Of a stretch of DNA of 64,000 bases, positions 50,523 to 62,822 are shown in pieces. Source of the stretch: Didymodactylos carnosus (lineage: Eukaryota; Rotifera; Eurotatoria; Philodinida; Philodinidae); contig CAJNOQ010000138.1 of NCBI GenBank assembly GCA_905250885.1, forward strand, positions 1 through 64,000. The letters are read 5' to 3'. Below the pieces are notes generated by a model. It saw nothing but the letters and a program-made list of their open reading frames with translations. It was not told where the DNA came from and made no database searches. Both the position numbers and the translations under genes were made by a program. Position 1 is the stretch's first letter; every line of letters begins with the position of its first letter.

Positions 50523-53500
50523 CTATTTGTCAGATGTTTTCAATTCTATATTTAATGGTATTGAATATCTGTTCCATATGGGTCGATTTATCATTGTGTT
50601 CGTTTTTAATCTATAAAATTTTTCTTTCGAACTACTGTTTCTATTACTGTGTTCTAATGGTATTATGGATTCATTACCAGAAATTCGATAATTATGAGTA
50701 TGCAACCGTTTAAATCGTAATCCAAATCGACTACTTAAACTTGTTCGTTCACTCCAACATGTTGAACTTTTTCGACTAGCACCTGTTGATATTGTTTCAT
50801 CAATAAATGGTATTGGATCATCATCTCTTTGACGAATAACATTTTCAATTGCGGTATGAAAATAAGAGGTATCATTTCTACTTTGAATACATGACCTTCT
50901 AGCTATTGTATTATCAATTGTATTTGAAGCATTTGAACTTTCTGTTTCATTTATATCTGTTGAAGAGACAATTTCGTCACTGAGATATCGTACGGGTGTT
51001 GATAATAGTCTTAAAAATAGAGTATACAATAATAATGAAAGATAGAAGAAGAATTATAGATTTTACCTATGCAAACATTTTTCACCATGTTCATTCAGTT
51101 GGTGGTTCCGCTCTCGATTGTAGTCGGAAGAGTCACTGTTAGCTCTGAATCTAAACCAAATGAAATTTTCAACATGTTTTTTATTAACAGAGATTTAGGG
51201 TGGTATATGTACAACTTGGTATCACTGACACTAAAAAGCTATTGGAAAGGAAACAAATATGCAGGATAAAGCAAAAATAAAGCACACATCAAGATTACAA
51301 TAATTGTAAGGAATAATACTAGTTTAATAGCTATAGACTCATCTAAGAACCAACATTCTGATGCTTCAACGGAAAGCATTCAAATAAGTTCACCTGTAAT
51401 TTCTTTTTTTTTTATTCAATTAAACTTTGTAAAAAAATATAAGAAACTTAAAATTCGATTTACCAATGAAATAAATTTATTTTCAGGCGATATAGATAAG
51501 AGAGAAAACCTACAACAACATTCATCGTTACAACATGCTTTAATTTTTTTTTAAGCCAAAATGCACCGTATACATGAACAAGTAATAATTCAATGATTGG
51601 ATGAGACGTTCAATTACCTAATTTATTTTGGGTATTGCATGTGTTTTTCCTATACATGAGAAGTAAGAAAGTTATAGTAAACAGTAGATTATATTTCGAC
51701 TGAGTAATAAGTGTCACTAATGTACGTTGAATGCATAGATAGAAATAGAAATTAGGTTGTGTCTCGATTTTGAAATTTGTAAATTTGCAGATAAACTCTT
51801 CGTTCAACATACCTTCGTTTCATAATTACTATGACTAAAATAACCACAATAATGACTATTGTGAGAAAGGCTAATAGACACGCTCCATAAATCCATAAAG
51901 GTTCAATTGATGATTGTTGTTCAAAAAATGCTAATGGTAGATTTATCTAAACAATAAAACAATATTAAACGATATAAACAGTATCCTATTACAGCATATT
52001 GATCGATATTTCTGTAATAATGGCTATTTTCATGTTGAGATTGTTTTTTTCTTATTGCTATTCAACAATATACCTGATGTTTGATATCACGACATAATTC
52101 TCGTTGATTATAACGTAATGCACGTAAAAACTGATCATTTGTCAATCCGATTTCATCATGATAGGGATCTTTTATAAACATTGATACGTACAATTGACGA
52201 CTATTGTGTGATTCATACGCTTGAATAATTATATGTTCTGATCTAGAACATAGAATAGATTCTCTATCAATTACATTGTCTATAAAATCTTTAGAAAAAC
52301 TAACTATTACTTTAATTATTTATCTCATTAAGATTTTCGTACTTAAAAAAACTTCCTACCTGATTGAATCTGAGTCACGTGTAAAACATTCATATTCATG
52401 ACAATAACGTTGAACAATTTTGGATACACTTTTTTTTAATACTTTATAAATTGTTTGTTCAAACTAAATTATATCATTCAAAAATATAGAATAAACTATT
52501 TTTATTATTCTATTTAGTATTACCGAATGAATGGTTACATCTTCGATGATTATTGTCACTGAGCCACGAACGGCAAAATTCCATTGATAAATAGGAATAG
52601 ATGTGTTATTCACAGTCGAGATCATTAAATTAACTGAATTAATCCAACTAGTCTAAAAAAATCAACAATTATCAATTAATTTCGTTGTAATGATAGATAC
52701 GATGGTCAAAAAGTAAAATGATATATATATACACGATGTTTAAATACAAATCGTCTGTAAAAATTAAAGACTAATGAAAAAACTATGAACTCAACCATAA
52801 ATTTTCAGATTAACGAAGTGAAAGAGATACTTGACTATAAGAGCGAATGAAGTTCTTTCTAATTATATAGTTTTTAATTCACATTTTTGTTCTCTAAAAG
52901 ATTATCATATCAAAATCCTAATCAAAGAATAATCGGTATGTTTTTATATCTCACTCAGACGGTGAATACATAAAATTTTCTTTGTTCACGATTGTGTTGT
53001 TAGTTTTTCTTCTTCTCTGCTAATGGAATTAGATGTACAGCTGATACAACTAGATGATTTTTATTTTAGCAATATACTCTGACAAAAAAAATCTGCTACT
53101 TTCTTCATTTGACCGAGTTTACTCTTTTTTTTTTTTCACTCTAAAAAGTTCAATAGTCTAGAATATTTATATGTGTCTCCCTTCGCTCATTAAGTGTCGT
53201 CTATCATCGATGCCTATACGAACACCTTTTTTACGGTGACCTGTTCTAATAATGAGAAAAGAAAAAATAGCAAAACTATATATATATATATATATGTTCG
53301 TTAATGATTTCGAGAAAGATTAATCAAATTGGATGATGTTTTAACATCACTAATCGTTTGAAGAACTATATGAGAACAATAATCTAATATCGTTTATCAT
53401 ACACATACTAAAAATATTATATCACTTACTTTACTTAATATTCAATAAATATTTTTCGAAATAACTATTTTTATTAGTGACTATGAACAAGAAAAAGTTT

Positions 53501-56500
53501 TTTCGAAATAATCTAATTAACTTCAACTCAATAATAAAGTAAATTATTGTTTAAATTTAAATTTTACTTAAGATATAATAAACGTTTACAAATAACTGAT
53601 CAATTTTATAATTCAATATAGAAAGAGATATTCATATATAAAGTTATATCTGTCAAACTGTTGAAAATATGAAGAAATCGTCATCATTCTATATATTTCT
53701 AATATTTTTTAATTATATTTGGAACGCTATGGTGTCCCCTTTTTAACGAGTATCAGTTGTCATTTTTCATCTATAGTATTCATTTCAAAAATATAAAGAT
53801 GTAAAGGATAATGAGATCAAAGAGAATAAGAATATAGTTAGCTGATACATGTTTTTTCTTTACCGAGTCAAATCGTGAAACTTACACAAGCTTCTTGACA
53901 TTGTTGATGACTTGTAAACTGATTTGTTGATAAATCACAAACTGTTTCTAGTAAACAGTTGACTGAAGAATAATTGAATGTCCATGCCAAATAAGTGTTC
54001 TGACAAGGATCAGTAAATTTATCACTTAAACATCTATCTATAAAGTTGACATGGTTAGACAGTGTTGTGAAAAATTATAGAATAAGATCAATTCTATCAT
54101 TTAATCCTTCTATCTTGCTTTTATTATCAAAAGATCCGTCCACACAAGAAGACAAATATATATTTGAATGGTCCTCTTTCCGANTATAGGCTGATTCACT
54201 CTTTTCCTTTTATGGATGAGTAGTATGAATGGATTTAAATAATTTTCAACTGATACATTTTAAATGGCATGACCGAAGAGTTTTGATGATTTTTAAAAAA
54301 TCGCTTGTCCGTATAGTGTTTAAAACATACTACATAGTGTTCTAGCCTCAACAATAGATTATCAAATATAGTCAGGCAGAACCCGCTTTTTACCGTGTAA
54401 ATTTCACTAATTCGTTTTGTATCTTGTTTTGTAGATCAAATACTGCTTTATAATACTGAAAAAGAGAAGAAAAAAAATTATTTCTCATGTTCAATGGCTT
54501 TTAAACTATTTTAAATGCTATACCGACAAGTTCTGCAGAAAGCAATTTTCTAAAAATCATCAAAACTCTTCGGTCATGCCATTTAAAATGTATCAGTTGA
54601 AAATTATTTAAATCCATTCATACTACTCATCCATAAAAGGAAAAGAGTGAATCAGCCTATACAGAAAACAAATGATTTTTTGAGAAAAACTTTTTTCAAA
54701 TTTAAATAAATAAAGAATCTTCCGAAAATTCTGTTAACATATTCGGAAAGAGGACCATTCAAATATATATTTGTCTTCTTGTGTGGACGGATCTTTTGAT
54801 AATAAAAGCAAGATAGAAGGATTAAATGATAGAATTGATCTTATTCTATAATTTTCACAGCACGATGCATATATAGAAGAGAAAGGAGATTGTTTCAATA
54901 TTCGATTACTTACCTTGTGTTCTTGCCCTATATTTTAAACGGAATCCGTTGGTACCACTATTATGATTAGAAGGTAAATATGTTCCACTATGAAATTCAA
55001 TTTTAACATGACTACTTTTTATCGAAAAATGCAGACCAACATTGATTGATGCATTTAATAAGTAATAGAATCGACCACTATTATTGTTATTTTGAATACT
55101 GTCTAAAATGAGAAATATAGAATACCTAGAGATTGTCTACTGTCGATTTTCAATACCCAAAGAGAAAAAAAAAAAAAGTCTAATTAATGTTTCTTCTTAA
55201 AAATGAATACGGTACAAAGAGAAAGAGAAAAAAAAATGAACAACAGAATATAAGCTAGAGAAGTGGCTGTAATTATCACACAGTTTCAGCTATGTATATG
55301 CACATTAAATTCTATCAAACAAACATTCGATAGTACAAACAATCGGGGATAAGGAGTTTGTCTATACTCGTATATATACAATCATCTTGATATAGATGAA
55401 TAAAAGAAAAGTTTTTTTTTTTCTATAGACACTTTTCTCTCAATATGTTATAAGTACAAAAATATCAGCAAAGTATATAAAATAAACTTGATCAAACGTA
55501 TGAGGAAGCCATTTATTGTGACACATCTGAAAAATATCTATTGAATACTGAAAATTTGACTACTACGATTATAACTGACTTCATCAAAAAATTCATTATA
55601 GAATAGAGATTATTTTTTTTATTCAAATGAAATCATGATAGATGAAAATTATAATAATTGAATACTAAGAAAATATTCTAATTAAAATGTGATTGTTGAA
55701 AAGTTCCTATACAAAAGCATAGTGAACAATTTCTATAAAGTATACAGCAAGCTTTGTTTACCGAATGCTCTTTATAATATTATTTTAAATTGTATAGTGC
55801 AAAATTTCTTTAAAATTACTAATACAAATACATAATAACTTTTATAAAGTAATAACAGTCTACATACTCAATTGCACTCAAAGAAAATTTTAAACCATTT
55901 TCCTAAATATCGAAAATGACCGACCAATAATCAATAATGCGTACCATAAATTGATAAACCATTGAAGTCGCATCTACGAAAGTGCATCACGACGTTTACA
56001 AACATTTTAGTTTTCTTTGTTTTTACAAAACTCTCTTTCAGTCCATCATTTGTTCAAGATAATATATATATATATGTGTGTTATAAAGTAGGAGTACATA
56101 TAGAATAAATAAGAAAAATAAAATAGTGAAGTGTGAACATTTTTTGAGAACAAACAAGATTTAAATGTTTTCTTGAATTAAGTTACTTGAAAAAATCATT
56201 ATGATTGATTATAACAATAACATAAGAATATAAGATTTTTGTTAACAACTTTTTAACTGGTAGTTATTATAGCATATACATTCTAACAAAAAACGAACAT
56301 ATACGTGTAAACGCGACACATTCAAACAACAAACTATGACATGGTCGCAAAATGATAGTATTGTTGCTATGAAAAGTTCAAGTATGGATTTTCAGTCAAG
56401 TTTTCCATTGATTAATAATTCAACTTACAGTCAAACAACTGGACAACTACTAACAAATAGTGAGATTGGTAAAAATAAACAAGTAAGAGAATGTGAACAC

Positions 56501-59500
56501 TGATATCAAATTAGAATTATTCTTCACTTAAAATTCTATAATATTCATTAAATTTGTTCATTAATCTAATATTTTAGGCTCTTTCTTCACAATCGAGTTT
56601 TAATACTGGTGCATTTTTACGTCACAATTCAATTACCTTACCAAATACGTCAACAAAAACTGAAAAATTTTTCAATAAATCATTAGATGATAATAACAAC
56701 GATAAAGTACAATTAACAGGAACGAACGATGATTCATTACTAATTACTTCAAGTGATTATGATTTTTGTCGAAATCCATTGGTATTAGCTAATATCAATA
56801 TCAATATACTGTCGAATAGAAGTTCTGCATTTCTTCCTACTAGTGCGCGTTTACAATCAACATTGGCATCAATCTATCAACAACGTTCTAAGAAAAATCA
56901 TGTTTCATCTGATGTTACACAAACACCAACGAATTTACAATTATGTAGTCGAAAACTAAATGGTTCATCAGCACAAGCATTAAAAAATCGAATGTCCTAT
57001 CAAAAAAAAACTGATCGTAAACTTCATCCACCACCACCAAGTCAATTATCGTCATACAATTGTCTTGCTGGTACTAGTCGTTTAGCATCGGATGCATTTG
57101 GAAATGTTACAAATTCTATGAGTAAATTGGCAACACAACGTCTCACATTAAAAGAAACATCGGAAAAAAAGAAAAAATTTTATCATCGACAACAAAAAAT
57201 TTTAAATAAGACAGATTTAAATACAACATTGAGTAATAATTTATTGGCTATGACTGACTCGGATTTTGCCGAGGATATTCCAAATGCTCTTGAAGAATTA
57301 GCATATACAGGACAATCAACATTAGAAAGACAATTACTTGAAACTTTACGTACACAACGTCGACAACAATCACGCTATCGTTTATTACCAATAAACAGAG
57401 CACCAGATTTATAAAATTGAAATAAAAAACTTTTGACTAATTGGAGTTAAGAACAAGAAGAAGAAGAAGAAGAAGAAGACTTTAATGCGACATTTTAATT
57501 TACATCATATAACAGGAATGATTTTTACTTTCTTATCTCCCATCAAACGGGAACTCATGTTTCAATTACTTCTTTAAAAAAAAGTGTAGCCCCTCTAAAA
57601 TTTTTTTAGTTAAACTTACATGTTTGTAGTAGAATAAATGCATCATTGGCTATATGTATTGAATATAAAACAAAATCAATTGATTGATATATTGAACTTG
57701 TTGTTTCAATTACAAAATTTTCTATATAATTGAATGAATGTTGATGAGATTGTAGAGTATTTCGAGTTTTTCTTGTTATTTCGTGATTAATTTCAGCTAT
57801 AATAAAAAAAATAATTAAAAACTTATATTTATTCAACTTCAGCAATAAATTAATGGAAAAAGTCACCAACTTCTTTCATAATGATATAATATAATAATAA
57901 ATTGTTCATAAATGGTTAAATTTGAAATATATTTGATATAGAAGTCTGAATAGGGAATGACGATATTCTGATTTAATATTAACTTTATACCAGCAGTTGT
58001 GTATAATTGTGGATTTTGACTTGTATCATTTGAGTAAACATTAACAATGAAAGTTGAATCCGTGCTACCTTGAATAAACCAGTGACAATTTTTCTAAATT
58101 AAAATTAAAATTGATATATTTTTCATCTTTTGAAAAGTAAACGTTGAACATACTGATATTAAATCATTGTTTTCATAATAAATATACATAAAATCATTGG
58201 GCTTGAGAAATTGTCCACATGAATTTGTTGTAGCTAAATTGAAACAAATATATTAGAATTGATCAATTAGAAATAACTAAAAGATTAAGATACCTGAATG
58301 AATTCTAGCATAAAACGTTCGTTTACGATTTAATGGTAAAATGTGTGATTGATAGACAAGAATTATGGAATGAGAAAATGAGATGTGTGAGAAATGAGAA
58401 CCATTTGCTAATGAATAAGTTTTATAGCCATGTTCATCTACAATATTGCATAGTTGAATATAATGAAGAATTTAATCATATACTCATACCTTTGACAAGA
58501 AATGTCGTATCTAAATCTTCAATATTTTTAATATTGATTATGATAACTGAACTATTCTCAATGTTAACATGCCATTCACAATGCACATGAGGATAATCGG
58601 GCACTGTTAGTTCAACTTCACTTTCAACAATATATTGGATAATAGTTTCTTAACAACAAAAAACGATTCAATAAGAAGTTATGATTATGAGAAGAATATC
58701 GTACTTTTTTCAAACTTCTGAATGTGAATATCGTAATTGACCAGTGTATACACAAAACTAGGTTTGATTGACAATGTGAATGATCGTATTTGATAGATAA
58801 CCATGGGAAATGTTTGATAATTACAAACTGATATTGGATAACTATCCATCGACTCTATAAGAAAACAGACGGTTCGGTCTGACGTTGTTGAAATTGAATT
58901 AAACAAAATTTCGATTGATTCTTCAGAGCTGGGTTGAATAATCCATTGTTGAGTCTAAACGCACACATATCAAAGACAATGTTTGAACCTAATTCAATCT
59001 AAAATATACTTTTGTCAAATTGTAATAACCAGTTAGAGAATGCTGTTTTTGACGTAAAGAACGTGTCGAACTGTTCAAATGGAGAGGTAATGATGCGCCA
59101 TCAATTTCTTTGGTTTCAGCTGATGGTAATACTGTTGACCCTAAATTAGAGAAAGAGTTTAAACAAAAGTTTTCATTTTCAAAATATAATGAACTACAAT
59201 ATTTCTGAAAGAGATTCAAGTACCACTACCTGCAGATAGTGTAGCTTTTTCGAGTGAAAAAAGGTGAAATTATTAGTTCACAAAGCAGAGATTAATTATT
59301 AACTCCAATAGATGGATTCGAACAATGGGACTTTGCTTTACAAATCAAGGCAAGTCCTATGTCCCACTCTATCATCATTCAGACGGTATACAGGACTACT
59401 TCAGACATGTTCATTTCATCTCTTTTCGAAGTCTGATAACCTTGGAAATGCATTGAAACATAGCTTTTCGAAATTCCAATATCTGCAATGATTTTTCGCA

Positions 59501-61408
59501 AGATTTTGTGGAAAAGTGTCTTTAAGAATCGAGTCTTTTCTCAATTTGAAATCTAAAATCATGTTCAGCATGTTAAAAGTCATCAAATAATTCTTTCTGT
59601 ATGTTCTGAAAAACAAACATTGTCACGAGAATCAGTATCGTCGAAATGCTATGTTTCAATGTATCTCCAAGGTTATCAGACTTCGAAAAGAGATGAAATG
59701 AACATGTCTGAAGTAGTCCTGTATACCGTCTGAATGATGATAGAGTGGGACATAGAACTTGTCTAGAGTTATAGAGCAAAGTCTCATGGTTCGGAATCCA
59801 TCTGTTGGAGTTAATAATTAATCTCTGCTTTGTGAACTAGTAATCTCGCCATTTTTCACTCGAAAGAGATACGCTAACTGAAAGTGGTGGTTGGAACTTG
59901 AAAATATTGTAATTCATTATATTCTGAAAGGCTAGTAGAATGCGTTAACTTACACAACGTGGTCTCGGAAAAGTATAAACGAAAACCTCGTCCAGGTAGT
60001 GAAAAAATATTGCTACGAAAGCGTATCCATACTTGACTATAGTTTGCTATGAACACATCATCCGGTTGCGTATCTGAAATTGATGAATGCTTTAATTTTG
60101 TATTTTATTTTATAAATAATCTCTTACCTATTATTGAAAATAATTGGTATTTTGTTACATCATTTAAAAGTCCTATTTGAACAATATCTTCTTCTGAATC
60201 GATATCAAAATCGTCGAAACGTAATAGAACATTTTGTCCATCGAATACATCGACGATCCATGTACAATCAATATTCACCGGATAATCGTAGATTGGATAA
60301 CCTGATGTTAAAATTGTACCATTAATCGATGATGAATACCTTTTGCCACATGATAATTGTTGATGTTTGACAATAAGTTCTGCGGTACTTGTTTGTTCAT
60401 GGATGTTTTCTTCTAAGAAAGTCAACTATAGACACATAATAACAAACAATCAACGCTAACAAGCAACAACAATAAAGTATTTTCTAATCTTACCATTAAT
60501 TAAAATGCCTCGATATGAAAGATTAAAGCCTCTATAATCATCTGTTGAATGTCTTGTAATTAAATTTAATGTGATATTGAAACTGTAAAATAAAATTTTC
60601 AATGCCTTCATTTCCCCCGTATAGGGTGTTAAACTGTCACCTAGAATAAAATACAATTGGCTAATTCAAAAAAGTATCATCAAAACTAAAATAATTTACC
60701 TGAATGTACAATCAAGTAATCTTTTCCATTTGCTAAATGTAGATCGTGAAATTCAATTTCAATTGCTATATATGAAGAAGGCAAAAATAAATTCCAAGTA
60801 CAATCGAGATTTGTTCGTAATGATTGTGGATAATTAACAGATTGAATATGACCTTGACTTTTTGTAATATCATCAGAAGAACAATTCATCTCTAAACAAG
60901 AGATACAACAATATTTTAATATTATTGACTACTATTATACTACCTTTAGTGATAATCTCATATTCCAACATGAACCCTGTTGCATTTATCGTTCGATCTG
61001 TTGTAAATATCATATATAAACTATCACTTGGAACAAAAATATGCCTTGGTAGCTCATCTAATTTGCCCGATAATTCGGTTAATACCATTGCTGCATTGTC
61101 CACATTATGTCCAACTATAAATGTTAATTTATCATAATATTGTTCAGTTTCAAAATGAACAATTCGAATACGAATCAACGCGTCTGGAAAATGTAAACGC
61201 CATCGACACGTCTTTAACGAAAAAAATTAGATAATTTAACAAATTTATCAGACAAGACAGAAGAATAATCTTACACCATAATTCGAATAATTTTTTGGAT
61301 AATTCGAACTCAATATTGTTCCAGTGGGAAACAGGTGCATTTTACTTCCATCATCACTATATTCAATATTGGCATCAATTAGTAGTACAGGTTTTGGTGT
61401 CGACATAG
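50523..61408 (-). CDS. Single-pass membrane protein with CUB domains and a Kunitz domain (5' end incomplete)
   Basis: About 21 exons join in phase from 61408 down to the stop at 50523, giving about 1,210 aa as read. Three CUB units lie in the first 380 residues (LSSNYPKNYSNYGTCRWRL..., IQSVNYPQSLRTNLDCTWNL..., LTSGYPIYDYPVNIDCTWIV... with GFRLYFSE). More diverged CUB-like segments run to about 790 (HCEWHVNIENSS, GFRLKYRA). Residues about 793-843 form a Kunitz-type domain, six Cys spaced 8-15-5-12-3 against the canonical 8-15-7-12-3. After about 150 further extracellular residues, WIYGACLLAFLTIVIIVVIL is the membrane segment (about 994-1019), then a stop-transfer KRR and a Ser/Arg-rich tail of about 190 residues. 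The first exon opens in phase 1 after an AG, with no signal peptide, so at least one exon is missing upstream. Introns hold two inverted-repeat elements and an antisense gene. Role unknown; an adhesion or receptor function is a guess. Confidence 0.87.
54063..54865. repeat. Inverted-repeat element in an intron, with an ambiguous base in one arm
   Basis: The left arm (54063-54302) and right arm (54552-54865) are inverted near-identical copies (for example GGATCTTTTGATAATAAAAG, GAAGAGTTTTGATGATTTTT) around about 250 bp. The right arm has about 80 bp (about 54663-54742) that the left arm lacks, and the window's single N (54184) lies exactly at that point in the left arm. It sits between the exon ending in RARTQ and the Kunitz exon. 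Confidence 0.85.
55105..56335. other. Intron sequence upstream of the nested gene
   Basis: AT-rich intron DNA of the CUB/Kunitz gene, expected to hold the promoter of the nested plus-strand gene. Nothing distinct recognised. Confidence 0.5.
56336..57414 (+). CDS. Unknown protein, nested antisense in a CUB/Kunitz gene intron
   Basis: Two exons (56336-56482 and 56578-57414) join in phase 0 across a 95-bp GT-AG intron, giving 327 aa. I do not recognise the family. It is Ser/Thr/Asn/Gln-rich with a short Pro run (HPPPPSQL), a basic coiled-coil-prone stretch (RLTLKETSEKKKKFYHRQQK), an acidic patch (DSDFAEDIPNALEELAY) and an Arg/Gln-rich C-terminus (RTQRRQQSRYRLLP). No signal peptide or membrane segment. 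The ORF is long for this AT-rich background and codon use matches neighbouring genes, which supports a real gene. The last 70 residues look most constrained and would be the best query. A GAA trinucleotide run follows at about 57450. Host and nested gene are transcribed in opposite directions. Confidence 0.75.
59242..59876. mobile_element. Inverted-repeat element in a CUB/Kunitz gene intron
   Basis: Arms of about 230 bp: 59242 to about 59470, and about 59640 to 59876 inverted, at roughly 90% identity. Shared blocks include ATCTCTTTTCGAAGTCTGAT and AGACGGTATACAGGACTACT. The 170-bp core is non-coding. It sits in the intron after the exon ending in FSETTL, which it enlarges to about 0.8 kb. Confidence 0.85.
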
Positions 61409-61773
61409 CTATAAGAAAAGTAAATGACGTTTTATTATCATTTTTCTCGGATGAAAATTGATTCCCGAAGCCCTGGACAACGTTACTAAAATATAACGCT
61501 CAGGTTTTCTTTCATAAGCGTGAAACAAAGAAGAATTTCTCCATTTTAACCGTGAAGCTTCTTGCAAAAAACCGTTCAAAGTCCCATTAAAATGTAACTT
61601 TTTCAGCAAAAACTTACATATTCTGAGAGAGGCCACTTCAAGCTATTCAACTATGCACAATTGCTTTTAGAAAGTTGATTTAAAATTAAGTTTTTAAGGG
61701 TTCTTATAGATTCTCTTCTCTTTTTGAAAAAAGAAAAGAAAATCTATAAGGACGAATCTATAAGGAAAAGTGT

Positions 61774-62822
61774 TCGATATTTAGTTGAACATTAGCCTAA
61801 TGTGAAAGGAAATAAGACTACTCTCAACATCTCACAACCTTTTTGAAGAAAGTTATGAGTTTTTTAAGTTTTTACTCAAGAGACCGAAAAATTTCACTTC
61901 TTTAGTTTCCTAAAGTTTTCCTTCCTTTAAATGCCTTCAAGAATATTGTTTATGTATGATTTGATAGAGTAAAGTGTTCTCTCTATAATGAGCGACGTCT
62001 TTCAAAATATTGCAACGATTTTTGGTGGAGACACAACCATGTGCACAATGTTCCGAAAATAGTCATCTGTCTAATGTTATATGTAATGCTCAAAACATTG
62101 ATAATTCGAATCTGTGTACACCATGCTCCCATTGAAACTTCATCCGATCGCGTTCAAAATTTTATCACAGATACCTAAGACGATATCTCAGAATATACAT
62201 TAAATTTTTTTTTTCGTTTTTCACTTTTCCTTCTCAAGATATGCCAAAAAAATGGTGAAAGCCGTCCATGAAAACTTTGGACTTTGATTTTGAAAACCCT
62301 ATATCTCGAGAAGAAAACACCACAACTCACGAGGAAACCTATCCAAGTGATATCTTCCAATGTCGTAATTTACAGGAGAAGTCCTAAATTCATTTTTTCT
62401 TATTATTGCTGTGGCTTTAAGCTGACAGTGAACATTTAGGGCTTTTCTTGTAAATTCTATAACTTTGCAAAGAAAGATCGTGTAGAGCTAGGAGATACCT
62501 CATTTTAATCAATATGTGCGGGCTACAACCATGCCTCATTAAGAAAGATTTTGGTTACTTTTTAGAGTTTCTGAAAAACTGCTTTTCCGAAAAACCGGGT
62601 CGTCAAGAGTCATGGCGAAAAATCCTTCCAGGCTTTTTACCAGCTCGATACCCTCTATCGATCGACGTATGAACGAACGAAATCGGAAGGTATCACTTGG
62701 ATAGATTTCCTCATCAGTAAAAACGTATAGCTTTCTTCAAAAAGGTCGTGAAATGCTGAGAGTGATCTTATTTTATAGCAAACACTTCCTTTCACATTAG
62801 ACTATGTCCAACTAAACATCAA
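61774..62822. mobile_element. Element with inverted ends of about 100 bp (repeat family copy 2)
   Basis: The left end (CGATATTTAGTTGAAC...CCTAATGTGAAAGGAA...CCTTTTTGAAGAAAG) and the inverted right end match over about 95 bp. The interior, about 62120-62345, shares diverged blocks with 14.9-15.25 kb in the Tubby intron. No transposase. The minus ORF at 62175-62360 falls inside and is not a gene. Confidence 0.7.

Noticed and set aside
59300-59380. tRNA-like GTTCGAATCC box on the minus strand
   Set aside because: The sequence matches a B box, but no 5' acceptor half or cloverleaf pairs with it, and it belongs to an inverted-repeat element.
62175-62360. Possible signal-peptide exon for the CUB gene
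   Set aside because: Falls inside a dispersed repeat also present in the Tubby intron; no suitable donor.
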